Positions 1 through 11,277 of a stretch of 64,000 nucleotides of DNA are shown here, in pieces. The stretch is taken from assembly GCF_000006565.2 (NCBI RefSeq), contig NC_031471.1, positions 2,550,691 through 2,614,690 on the forward strand, read 5' to 3'. The notes under the pieces were generated by a model that did not search any database, was not told the origin of the DNA, and saw only the letters and a list, made by a program, of their open reading frames with translations. Position 1 is the first letter of the stretch. The number at the start of each line of letters is the position of its first letter. The translations under genes and the position numbers were made by a program. This stretch comes from Toxoplasma gondii ME49. Taxonomy: Eukaryota > Apicomplexa > Conoidasida > Eucoccidiorida > Sarcocystidae.

Positions 1-145
1 GTTTCCTCCAGTCATTTGCGTTTTCGCGGAACAGCTGATCAATACAGGTTCCGGTCTCGCTTCTGAACGGCGGCGATTGATCGGGAGGTCTATCGAACTG
101 CTCGTTGGGCTCTTCTGCAGTTTCGTTCATAGCCGCCTCCGCCAT
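1..145 (-). CDS. Partial 5' coding segment of an unrecognised protein, running off the left edge
   Basis: On the minus strand an ATG at 145-143 (context agaATGG, a favourable start) is followed by 48 stop-free codons to the window edge; a second in-frame ATG lies at 130-128. The peptide has the mixed acidic/polar make-up of real protein (it begins MAEAAMNETAEEPNEQ and continues with a DQLFRENANDW segment), unlike the overlapping frames. The frame stays open upstream of the ATG to about 165, where a pyrimidine-containing stretch ends in ttccag, so this may instead be an internal exon with an acceptor there. I do not recognise the protein and see no domain in the part present. Confidence 0.45.
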   Translation of the reverse strand, partial: MAEAAMNETAEEPNEQFDRPPDQSPPFRSETGTCIDQLFRENANDWRK

Positions 146-1439
146 TCTGCTATCAGGCGACCCGTCTGGAAACTGAGGTGAGCAAACACCTTTCTCGCAG
201 ATGCCTCTGGCTGCGTGCAAGCTGACACTTGCGCGTCCATTGATGTTTTGCGAGGAGTGCGATTCGAGACGTCCAGTCCCTCTCCCAATGAGAAACGTTG
301 GAACGCCTCGCTCTCCACTGACATCGCTTCCCTTTCCACAAATCCCCGTTCCCCACCCGAGTGTGTCGGCTCTTGCGACAAGAACCTCGCCCTCACCTTC
401 AGCGGACCCAACGAAGGACGACTCGGAACAGAATAGCAGGACAGGACGAAAATATTCCAACGTAGTCAAAGACATCGCCTCCAAAAGCTGCAGTGGAGAG
501 CATACACTCGAGGATTCGAATGACGTATTTCATAGAAGACAAACAAGACATGACGGAAAGAAAAGCGACACGCCTCCACCCCACCAAGCAGTTCGCTTGC
601 AACATCATCACGCCTGATTATGTATCTTGACAAACTCTTGCTGTTTCCTGTTCATGATTGTTTGACTCCACCCATGTGTCTATTTGTCGTAGAATTTTGC
701 GTATACCATCACACGCTTATGTGCTCGGTTTTGGTTTTCTGTGCGTGTATATAGGTACAGTGACATATATGCCTATGGCTCTAGGGTTCCAGCGAGTTTA
801 TGGGCATAAAAACATCAGCAACGATGTTTCAGGTGTGGGAGTGTTTACAGCAACACACACATTTGTCTATCTACTCCTACGCTGAGTCTGTACGTTTGTG
901 TATCGTGATTTTACAAGATTTCGGTATGTTGAAAGACACGCGAGCCAATATGGGTGCGACTAAGTGGACAGGCATCCTCTGTCGGCACGAAAAAACGCAT
1001 TTACGGCGTAATTTGATTGTCGGCATGACTTTTGGTAGACTCTTCCGTTATCTGTGTTGTGTGGCGAGTTTGTCTATTTTCAAACGTCTCCCGGTGAATA
1101 TCCATTCTCTCTCTTCCATCTCTTCGTCAGGCCCATCGGCGACGCATGCAGGGACACACGTGAAGGCGATAGTTCGGAGAAAAGAAGAAAACGAAGCAGG
1201 GAGTACCGGTGGAAGCTGCCAAAACCCACGAGGAAACAGCTCAAGGCACAAAAAGCGAAACGCACTCAAACGTCAAAAGAAACGTCATCGAGGGGGCGCA
1301 GTAGAGCGGATACAGGATCGTGAAAAGGCTTGAGCGCGCACACCTCAACATAGAAACCAGAGAGATAGAATTCAGACACAAGGCACACGGAGACACTAGC
1401 AGTTATCATGCTACTCATTCGTAGGAAACGAAATCCGGC

Positions 1440-1477
<38 letters not shown>

Positions 1478-3796
1478 TTTTTTTATTTATAACCACATAT
1501 ATTCGCATACGCATGTAGCCGGCTACAAGAGGAAGGGTTCAAGCGTCTGTGCGATGTCCTGGAGCGTGTTCGTCCCTACCATTTTCGTTGATTCTGAGAG
1601 AGACACAACGTTTGAAGAGGAACAGCCCGTACACAGTCGACCCAGAACCGCTCTACTGCTGTCTGTTCTGCTTCCCTCTTCTTCTTCTTTGAGCTGTGAG
1701 TCTGTGCAACTCTCTTCCTCTGAGAGAAGGGTAGCTGTCAATGGAAAAACACACAGAAAATATGTGTCGATACGCGAGGACAAAAATCGCAAAAAAGAAG
1801 GTCCGAACGTTTTGACCGCATGCATGCCTGCGCAAGTTGAAGGAATTCTCAACAAAGATGGCGGAACTTTGACTCTTCCCTTTCCGGGTGATTTGTGGTA
1901 AACAGAGTTAAGCCAACATGGTAAACGAAACAGATAAATGGACCGAGAGAACGAGACGACAAAAGGTCAACAGGCGGAAATGGAGTGGAATACAAGGAGA
2001 CTTGCATGTGCTTGTAGCTGGAACGTCAGCCACGTATCGTATGCAGCTGTTATCGTAACCACCTATCAACTTCGCTGTGTATCAGCGTTCGTATACGAGC
2101 ATTTTCCACAGATGCATACACATGCCCCTAGGCACACGAGTACGCTGCAGTTCTGCCTTCGTTCGTCTCTTGCACCGCCCTACTCAGCATGTGTTAAAAC
2201 AATTCAGTGGCATCCACCTTTCTGCTGTGCCTGTGTGGGTGCTCTGTGTTGCACGTTTCTACACCACAAGCTTCTTGTGTCCGAACAGAAACCGGGAAAC
2301 TCTTCTGGACACAGAACGCGTCCGTAAATGGCTGTGCAATGCCGAGGAGAATGTTCGCCGCATGCGCCGAATAGCGCTCTCGCTCATGTCCTTCCTCTGC
2401 TGTCAGGACAAGCTTGTGATTCTGGTTGGAACACATTTTTGGAAGAGAGAAAAACTGAGGGATACAGCAAAGCTTCGGGGTGAGTTGCGAGGAGCTCGAA
2501 GGGATTGAGGAGCCATCAGGGTAGTCCCCGATCGAGGATGCAGCTGAGAACGTAGACGTTCGAGTTTTCGGTAAGGTTGTCGATGGTGTGCGTCAAAACG
2601 ACCACTGATCACAGGGAATGACAGCACGAAACGTACTTCTCCCTTCGCTTGGTTTGTTCACCTCACTTCGAGTCTTCCCAGGTGTAAGGGCGAGCACCAG
2701 TCCTGGGTTTTTCTCGCTCTTTTCCTCTGTTTATGATAGCTGTTTTCCTCTCCTCGCGCTCTCCCCATCCTTTCCTCTTCCCGACGCTTTCTCCGTCACA
2801 TTTTGTGTCCTCTCTTCTTCCTCGCCCTTTTTCGTTGATCGTCAGAGGAATCAGCATGAGTGTCAGCTGCGTTGGTTGTCCGTCTGCTTGAAAAACAGTT
2901 TCCACTGTGGGATCCAGGATCGGAGGCCTCGTTTCCGTGATATCCCAACCAACGCAGGAACCCCTTGTGCAGTCACTGGGAGCTGTCCAGACGCTCCCAC
3001 AGCGTCTAGGGAGGTTCTGAGATGTGGATAACCTCACTAGTGTCGAGTTTGGGATGAAGATTTCTGCGGAGTTCCACGTGGCGTGCAAGCACGGGGACCG
3101 TCACAAAACAGAGCAAGAAGATCCACCAGAACCCAACGCGTTCGCTCGCTCCCCATGAGCGGAGCATACGGCAAACAGGGACTGCCTGAAGCGAGGTGGA
3201 AGCCAGCTCGGTCGATCAGCAGGGTTAGGAAAGGCGACTGGGGCCAAGAAACTCTCTACGGAGCACAACACAGCGAAAGAAGACAACAGAACACGGCGTC
3301 GGGGGAGGGGAAGTGGGATACAGTGATATAGCATTACACAACGAGGCGGGAATGCGCGAACGGTGAAGGGGAGCTTTCAATACAGCGGGACAAAAGGAAG
3401 TCAAGAACGGCAAGAAAGAATGGTGGACGAGAGTGCACCTGACGAGAAACCTGTGAAGAGGCGAAGGTGGAGGCGAGACGCGGGACAGTGAGACACACTT
3501 TGCGCACAGTCAAGAGCGGCACGTCAGAGCGATATAGCGACGAAGGAAGTGGTGTCGAGTATTAAAAGAGAATACACCAGTGGACGGAGAAGAACAGGAC
3601 GACCAAGGAAAAACATAGCCAAGAAAGGAGATGGGGAACAATACAGTGAGAAAAACAGAGAGGAAGAGAATATGCGGTGACACAGCCGAAACGGCGAAGG
3701 CAACAACAGAGAAGAAGAAGTCCCAATCACGTGAAGAGAAAACACATCTCAGCGCATGTACGTGTATAGGTATACACGCCTCTCTACGGATATGCA
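146..3796. other. Unassigned stretch left of the decayed minus-strand locus
   Basis: No conserved coding segment was recognised on either strand. The stretch holds one (TA)n array at about 1442-1475. From about 3100 to 3750 the plus strand is strongly GA-rich, so the minus strand is CT-rich, which in the other genes of this window is the strand pattern just after a transcription start. It may therefore hold leader or intron sequence of the minus-strand gene entering at the left edge. The short open frames here are Ser/Arg/Cys-rich and look like non-coding translations. Confidence 0.4.
1442..1475. repeat. (TA)n microsatellite
   Basis: An uninterrupted alternating TA run of about 32 bases. It lies outside any gene I can support. 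Confidence 0.95.
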
Positions 3797-4249
3797 AATA
3801 TTCACACCAAGGGCAGACTACTGTGTGAGAGGACCTCAACGCCCTCACTACCCTGCGCTTCTTCACGGACATCATCCTCAGACAGATCTTCGTCCACCGC
3901 CGTAACTCCCTTGGCTTAGCCCGATAGCCCAGCCTTCATCGTCTTCGCCGGAGCAAAATGCGCTATCGTCGCGGTCCCATCTTTCTCGCTGCAAAATGTC
4001 TACTTCCCTTTCTTCTCTGTCTCCTCTGTCTTCGTCTACGCCTTCCTCTAACAGTCAAGCACAGAGTTCGACTTTGTCTCTGTCGCCAATTTCTGAGGAA
4101 TCACCACTTGGCATTTTCCCTTCTTCGTTGACTTTTTCCTCTTGGATCTCTTGTAGCATACTGAGGGACTGCCGGTAGGCTCCGCTCAGATCACACTGGA
4201 AGTTTTGATCTTCTTTTACGAAGTAGCCGCCTTTTGACTCTTCCTATTC
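3797..4249 (-). pseudogene. Decayed protein-coding segment, unrecognised
   Basis: Reading the minus strand from about 4249 downward, one frame gives protein-like sequence (ESKGGYFVKEDQNFQ, then a segment rich in Leu, Glu and Gln around LSMLQEIQEEKVNEE) up to a TGA at 4057-4055. The same frame continues past that stop with equally protein-like, acidic sequence (EEGVDEDRG, later CSGEDDEGWAIGLSQG) to about 3905. A one-base shift there then opens another acidic frame (VTAVDEDLSEDDVREEAQ) ending at the TGA near 3799-3797. An in-frame stop plus a single-base frame jump over 450 bases suggests a degraded gene. Short introns are possible, but I find no good pyrimidine-tract acceptors. The function is unknown. 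Confidence 0.35.
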
Positions 4250-7200
4250 CCTCAGTCTGTTGTTCGTCACGAACAAGAATCCGTGAGAGAGCGCGGTATG
4301 TGAACCTCGCTTTGTTTCTCATTCTGTTGCATGTGGCACACTGTCAGGATCACAATCACTGAAAGAGAATCCGTCACTGTACCCTGTCGCTGGAGTTTCG
4401 CACTCCGTCTCGTCATTTTCCTTGTCCTCTTAACACCCCTAGGTTGTTTCAGATGTGTGGCCACGTTCAGAAGAGATCTGCGAACTGTCTTATAGTTTTG
4501 TGCAGACAACTCATTCCTTGTACCCTCCTTGACATGGAACCCGCTGCGAGGGCCCTCGATAATGACGCACGCAAGCGGCGGATTAGGGACGCCACGATAA
4601 GCGAAAACGATGTAGATGAAATGGTGACAAAACTCTGGTGAACGAGAGAAACCCGGGTCACACCAGACGAGACATGCAAACGGTTGAGAGAACGATTGAG
4701 GCCAGTATATGAGGACCGAACGTTTTTTGGCCATAAGGCCGCGTAAAACGGGAAAACAATTCGAAGGATCAGAGTGACAAGCAAGAGCTATGGCTTTCTG
4801 CACATCAGAGAAAAGAGGTGTTAGCGTTCGAACGGTTGATAGTAATCAAAATGTATCCAGCTTAGAAGAGGGACCGTTTTAGGAACAGCGCATCCGTGGA
4901 ACCACTGAAGGTATGACAACTGAAACAACAGAGTTCCTCAGTTGCGACTACACAGCGACCAATCAGTCAGTGAGGAGAAAAAGGCGAACGACAGTAGCTT
5001 CGGGCACACGCTCTTGATCGTTGTTCCGGCTGAAGGGACAAAAGGCAAAACATATGTCACCTGCTCAAGTCAAGACCAAGGTGTCATACGCACGCTAAAA
5101 CTGTCGAAAGCCTGGATTCGCTTGTGAAAAGGAAAACACTTCGTTCGGGTAGTGACTCCCGCACTTGAGTTAAAAATGAAATATAATAAAGGTCTCTCGA
5201 CGTAAGGCTTCAGGTGTGGATCCGCCCGAGCTTTACCCCGGCTTCGCTCCGAGCCATCAGGAGTCCAAAAGCAGTGATTGTGGCAGGCGTGGAATCCCTG
5301 CTACATAATACAGAGGTTACTACTACTACTGAATATACTCTAACCAGCTTGGACTTTGTTGCGAAAATGACTAAGTGAATGAGTAGAAGATTCCTCGTTT
5401 TGTAGTCCCGCAGTACCTCATCGGCAGCAAGAGCCCATCAACACACACGATCGTTTCATCGATCGTGAGAGGATTGTCTTGTTGCAGCTGTACCACGGCC
5501 GAAAACCCACGCGAACCCCACTAGAGGAAGGGCAGTCTACCTGTCTAAGCACTGGTCAAATTTGAAGTGCTCTGACTGTGAATTTTTATAAGATACGAAT
5601 GAGACGAGAAGGACTCAACCGGCGGTCCAGTGGTAAATTCATCTCTACAGAGAGGCCAGGTGCACACAAAACACCGGTCACAAGGTTGTTCATTGCGTAG
5701 AGATGCCAACTCAACATGGTTGTGAATTATATACCTTTGATTTGGCAAGGGGCAGTGGTGTCGATTTCTTCTGGTTAGAAGCCGAAAAAGTGACTCTCCG
5801 CGACTTCACTGTCATCCACCTGAATTCACGCATGATATATATTTAGCCTATTCTGTGCTGCGGAGAAAGAGATTGTCAGAATCCTGAGTGATTATTCGTC
5901 GTTTTACGAAGAATCAGGATTCTGTGACTCCTGGTGCGCCCCCACCCAGCAGTTGAGCAGCGCTAGAAGAACATGGCACGAGAGGAGTGTTCCCTGCGTT
6001 ATAGGGAGTTGACGTGTCACCGACCAGGCACCACAATACGTCGAGTGGTGTGTGTACACGGCTGTGTGCCTACTTTAGTTGACGAAGAGGTAAGCGGTCG
6101 GACAACCTTCACAGTGAACATAATCCACAGAGACGTATGCGTCACTTTTGATGACATCTACGTGTATTACCGCTTCCGTCTGCGCTGTGGTGTGATCTCG
6201 TGGAGTCTGTCGCAATAAGACGACAGGGCAGCGAGTGCCGTTGCCAAGTGGCACGGCTTCGTCTGCCTGGAAGCTCGAAATACTTGCTGTTTGGCGGCCT
6301 TCTCTTAGGCGTTGCCTTCGCACGCTTGTGCTGCTGACAGTCTCAGGTCAAATCAGTCGAATGGGATGTTTGTCACAAGGTTCTGGACACTAGGGTATTC
6401 CAGTACATAAGTGATCGCGGTCATCGCGCATCTTGACAAATCCGTCGTGATAAGCAACGATGGAGTTGTTTCTGTCCTACAACTTCGCTTGCAGGTCGAT
6501 ATGCCCACCCTAAAAACGAGTTTGTCTGAGATTGCTCTGCTCCTACAACCGTTCGGCGTAGCCGTTCTTAGTTACTCTGTGGCCGCAAGCGCGGTCTTTT
6601 TCAGTCAAAACATACACGCGCCTCAGTCTTCCGTGTTTTCAACAGACGGTACCTGTGCTTATTTGTCATGGGCCCTTGTGTGGACAGAGACACGGTCAGA
6701 ATTTCCATTCGCATAACGCGCTCGCTCAGACTGCGCTTCCTGCCTCAATGAAACAGGCTTTCCGCAGCCTTCAAATGCGTAGAAGACTGCTTTCCTTCTG
6801 GCTCCTCTTCAGAATAATGCGGCGTTTCGATTTCGCCAGCGAGCCCCTCAGAAGATCAAACAGCGAACACAGCATTGTAGCACGGAAGACGGTTAGTCCA
6901 ATCACCTCTGGTTCAGCGTAGACTTTCTATTGTTCTGGGCATGCATCTGGCCTGTCAATTGTCTCGCGTGGTTCGTGGATTTTCATCACAGGCTGAGCGG
7001 ACACCTCTCTACACGGATCGGTGAATGGCGGTGAATCACTTTGCTCTCAAAGATTCATTCTTGACCGGAAGAATGAAAGCGATAGAAGTTCACCATCAGA
7101 GCGACTCGACAATGGTAAGGACATGCCTATCCAATTCACGCTGTCACAGGCAACCATTCTCAGTTCGTAAACCCCACCACAGTCGTGTTCCGCAAACCAT

Positions 7201-7928
7201 TCCTAGTCTTATACTCACAAACTACTACCAAGAAACGCACGACAGGTTTTTTCTTTCTGTGTTGTTCAGCTACTACGTATGTAGGAAGTTCCGGAAAAGT
7301 ACATCATAAACAACAAACTGTCCAGCAAGCGTTCTTGCACTGCTTGCTACCTGTGACAGTTACACACAGAAGTATGCGGCCACTGGTGGAGCCCCTATCT
7401 CGGCTCTTCACTGTCCCTTGATGGATCCAGAGACCTTGATTTCTCCCGTGATCCAAAGCTACGGGGACACTTGCATGAACCCCCAACGCTTACAACCATG
7501 TTGCGCTGAAGTTCAAGTCGTTTTCCATGACTGACGGTTTGAAACCCCTGGGAGGAACAGTGGCTTGGGCTACAAGCTAGCTGTGCAAAAGAAGCAATCC
7601 CCCTCGAGTGATTGCAGTGAGGGAAGCTGCCACCAAGGCTGGTGCTGGCTTTCGCTCACTCGGCTGTAGTGTCTTTGGCAGAAAACTAACTTTGGGGTGA
7701 AATGTGAACTGGCTAAAATTGTGCCTGGTCAAGCTTTACGGCGAGCCCCCTTTCGTCTGTGCAGCGTTATTCCTTTGAGCTGCTGGTTTCTTGCCAGGCT
7801 AAAACTGCGGATTCTACCGTCACCAGTCTTACCTTACACAAACCGAGCCCCCACACTTTCTCTCTAGTCAGTTCCTCCTGTCATTTTCTGCTTCGGTAGA
7901 CGGAGGCGTAGCTCTCTGAGTCCATAAA
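4250..7928. other. Unassigned stretch between minus-strand fragments
   Basis: I find no convincing coding sequence on either strand. It contains the hairpin listed at 5877-5924. If the minus-strand fragments on either side belong to one gene, this would be its intron space or lost exons, but no set of exons joins them convincingly. Confidence 0.35.
5877..5924. repeat. Perfect 11-bp inverted repeat with inner stem
   Basis: cagaatcctga at 5877-5887 is exactly complementary to tcaggattctg at 5914-5924. Inside it, gatt-a-ttcgt pairs with acgaa-g-aatc around the loop cgtttt, so a single strand can fold into a long, slightly bulged hairpin. It lies in apparently non-coding DNA. It could be a mobile-element remnant, a structured transcript or chance. 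Confidence 0.6.
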
Positions 7929-8160
7929 TTATTCTGAACGGGCGTGAGTGCCCCAGGGCAACGATCTTGAGCTCAAGTTCATCAAAACATAGAGCATACC
8001 GTCCCTGTGTCTTTCAAAAAACCATGTTGCGGCTTCCGCGATCCGTTCTCCACCAGAGTTGCTTTCACTGCGGTCCTCTTCACTCAAGCGCTTCCTCGGG
8101 TTCTTGCTTGCTGGTAAATTCTGTGTTTTTTTGACACTGTTTACCAGTGTGAGGAGCACC
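7929..8160 (-). CDS. Candidate exon of an unrecognised minus-strand protein
   Basis: After a minus-strand acceptor-like tttcag that ends at 8161, a frame of 76 codons runs to a stop at 7929. The composition is protein-like rather than low-complexity, including NPRKRLSEEDRSESNSGGER followed by IAEAATWFFERHRDGMLYV. A possible donor (gtatgc) sits just after the HRD residues, so the true exon may end there rather than at the stop. An upstream segment at about 8447-8342 on the same strand would join in phase. No domain is recognised. It may be a live gene or another piece of the decayed locus at 3.8-4.2 kb. Confidence 0.35.
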
Positions 8161-8341
8161 TGAAACGTGTGCGTGCGTCATGACCTTGTCTGTCACCGCG
8201 CATACATGGTCTTGTGGACGGTGACCGTCGTGCGTCTAGAGCTTTGTTGCGCCAGGAGAGCATTTTTAGCGATGTCCTTCAACTTTCACTTTCCTTCTGT
8301 TGGCACAACTTCGCCTGTACCACGGAAAGAAGGTTCAGACA

Positions 8342-8447
8342 GCTCTCGCGGAGCTTCTGCTCGTTGTGTTTTCTCTCTTCTGTGAGGGTCCCTCCGCATG
8401 AATCGACCGGTTTACTAGCCTTCGTCGCGCCAGCTCCACGGACAGCT
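8342..8447 (-). CDS. Candidate upstream exon of the same minus-strand locus
   Basis: On the minus strand, from a cccag acceptor-like site at about 8448, one frame reads a protein-like stretch with LTEERKHNEQKLRESCLNLL. It carries a gtacag donor-like site just beyond, which would join in phase 0 to the segment starting at 8160. The exon borders are approximate and there is no homology support. The start of the gene was not found. The ISP gene begins close by on the opposite strand, so any promoter here would be shared or divergent. Confidence 0.25.
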
Positions 8448-9033
8448 GGGCAGCATTTTGAAAGCTAGCGATCGATGCGTAGAAAAAAGTCACCGAGGAA
8501 GCCTCTCTTTCTTTCGCGGTATGGTATGTTTGCATGTGTCGCACACTTTTTTTTGAGGAGGACTTCTTCAAAGTGTTCGCTTTTGACCTGCTTCGCAGCT
8601 CTACATGGGTGCTTTGTCGTTCCGTTTTCTGTGCTGGTCCTGTACGTCACCGTCCCGACGTTGTCTTGCGGGCCCGCGTCGCCAATACGACGTTCGCTGG
8701 TTTCTGGCAGGTGAACCCTAGTTTCTTCTCTGAACTACAGATCTCTCCACTTTCTTTGGATCAGAACGGACACTTCTCCCTTCAAGCTCGCTTCCTTTCC
8801 TACTGACTTTCCCGAGGAAAGAGGGCAACTCCGGCGTCAGAGTATTTGACTCACGAGCGGCAGCCAATTCCCCACTGCTGCCACTTCCTTGTCGCGGTGA
8901 CTTCCACGAACGCCGTATCCCACGCATATACATATCTGCATAGGCATGTCTATGACCGTGTAGATTTGCAATTGTGTCAGCCTTTTCTGAGCGACTTGCG
9001 GTCCCAACAAGACACTTTGTGGGCACTCTCAAT

Positions 9034-10610
9034 ATGGGGAATACCTGCAAGAGCTGCTGCGGAGAATCCGCAGACACCAACTTAGAGATCGAGGCGCCGG
9101 AAAATGGTTCCAAGACTTCCTCGTCACACGAAGAGCTGCCTAAACACTACGGTCCGGACTTCCTTGAGAGGCTTCAAAAGGGCTTAACCATCGGCCTCAT
9201 CCTACAGGTGAGTCTCGTATTCATGCACTCAGGTCTGTGTCTCACGCTCGACCTGTTCTGGATTCTACCTTCATAGGGAGATTACCTCGCATATTTAGTC
9301 GCAGGAAACCATCGTATGCATATGCCTTGACTGCTACACCTTCGCACACACTATTTTGTCCATGCACGTAGATGCTTGTGACCGAACATTCACTCTCTAT
9401 AGATGGGCCCATGCATGTGCATACCATTTCATGGATTTCGGCTTTTTAAGGAGCACAGATATATATGTGTGCATGCAGAAGTTCATACTTAGGTAAGTGA
9501 AGTGAGGGAGTGGTAGAAAAGGCGCGTCCTCAGCGGGGAGGTTTGGGGTTTAGGGTCTCCATCAGGGGACAAGTGTTCTCGAATTATCCCTTTCTGTCGC
9601 CATTGCAACTTTTGCTGTTGAAGGCACAGTTCTTCTCAGAGGCAGCGTCAAAAGCAAGGACAAGAGATGGTTTTTCACATGTATTCATGGAGCAAGAAAG
9701 AGTATCGAGGCCTGCCATTGAACTTTCGGACGGGGCCTTTGCAGTGTCATTTCGTGGTAGAGAGCAGCCCAAGTGCACGTGGCAGCACGCAGAGTCAAGG
9801 TTTGCTTTTTTACGCTTTTCTTTTCCCCCACATCGTCTGGAAACGGCGTGACCATGTTGATCAAGCTCTGATTCTTCTCCGCGTTGGGGAACTCTGTCAC
9901 TTTACGCCAAAGCTAGGTCAGTGTCTTTTTCCCACTGTCGTTTCACTTCGCTTGGCATTCTTGCTTCCATTGTCCCTTGCGCCTGCGCAAATCTCAACTT
10001 GTTTTTGTTTTCTTGGCACTCCACATCATCTGCCCTAGCTGCCCGCACTCCACGACGACTTTCTGTCGCGAGGCCGCGTTTCTAAAATTGCCCGGTACAC
10101 CTTTTTGAGTCCTACTGAGAGCGATAAGGGATGTATGTTTCAGCGTAAAGGATGCTTAGCCGCAGCTTGATCCCGTTTGCGACTCAAACATCTAACGGTC
10201 CCTACCGTTTCCATCTCGCGGTTTCGCCTCTCGTATTCCCGCACCTGCACATTATTTATGTTCGCGTCCACCTACTTTTCCTGCTCCTGGCGTATTTACA
10301 GGACAAGTCGCGTCTCGACTGCAAGGTGAGGCTGACTCAAGGCAACTCGGCAATCGAGTTATCTTGCGAGCGGAAGTCTCGAGTCGTTAACCTGTCGGGA
10401 ATTCGAAACATCCTTTACACGGCGGAGCAACTCAAACGAGTAGACTGCTCGGCCGGGATCTCGAAGGACGACTACTGCGTCGCCCTCCATTTGACCTCTT
10501 CGGGGAACTGCATTCCTCTTTTTTTCTCGAATCCAGAGGACCGGGACTGCTTTGTTCTCGTCTTGCAGGAGCTGCGCAGCGCCTCCCCAGCTGTAGGCGC
10601 CTCTGCTTGA
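9034..10610 (+). CDS. IMC sub-compartment protein (ISP family), N-myristoylated PH-like protein
   Basis: Two exons, 9034-9207 and 10302-10610, joined in phase 0 (donor cag|gtgagt, acceptor tttacag), encode 160 residues, the usual ISP size. The start MGNTCKSCC gives a Gly2 myristoylation site and Cys5, Cys8 and Cys9 as likely palmitoylation sites; ISP proteins use this dual acylation to attach to the inner membrane complex. Exon 2 carries the PH-like core, with DKSRLDCKVRL, a central KRVDC stretch, then CVALHLTSSGNCIPLFF and a C-terminal helix. In Toxoplasma, ISP1-4 mark distinct apical, central and basal zones of the pellicle and affect daughter budding. I cannot say which paralogue this is. 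The ATG has A at -3 and is the only one that gives the acylation motif. Confidence 0.88.
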
Positions 10611-11277
10611 GAGGCCTGGTGTCAGGAGTGAGGGCGGCGGCGACTCCAGAGAGCGCCACCGAGCTTGCGAAGTGTTTCGTCGTTTCGCGAACTGCTGCAC
10701 TTGGGAGTAAAAACATGTGCGGCTTATCCCAGGCACGCTGTCCTCTTCCAGAAGAAAAGGACAACTGTGGAGCTGTTTTTGAATGCGAAAGGGCAAAAGA
10801 GAACACGCGTTGGCCTGCCAACGAGAAACCTACTCCTGTGTTCTTCCTCGCAAGGTCGGTTCTAAGTTGTGCCCAGAAAAAGCAACATGAGGGGGAGGTT
10901 GCTTAAGCGTTAATACGTATCCGGAATTTGTTAAAATGCATTGGGGAAACACTTGCTCTCAGAAAACTCGATTTGCATCACGTGGTCGAAGAACGAGTTG
11001 CCACTCTTCTTTGATGCGTTTAGTGGAGAGGCACCGATCTCCAACAGAAGCCTGTCATTGTCACACACTGTGAATGACACGGCGGGGAAGGCACGTTGTT
11101 CTCGCAGGCTGAGAGTAAGACAATAAATCACGAAAGCCACCGTGTCTAGAGGGATACTCAACTCGTACGGGAAGACGCGTCTTCGTCATCACAATGAGAG
11201 GGGGGGGCACCCATCCCGTGTGACCTCCCCCGATGAGCTGCTAATGTTGTCAGGAACAACTGGGATCATTCGAAGGA

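Noticed and set aside
4055..4057. Selenocysteine recoding of the in-frame TGA in the minus-strand fragment
   Set aside because: The TGA lies within acidic, low-information sequence without a typical Sec motif, and a second lesion (frame jump) occurs 150 bases on. Decay is the simpler reading.
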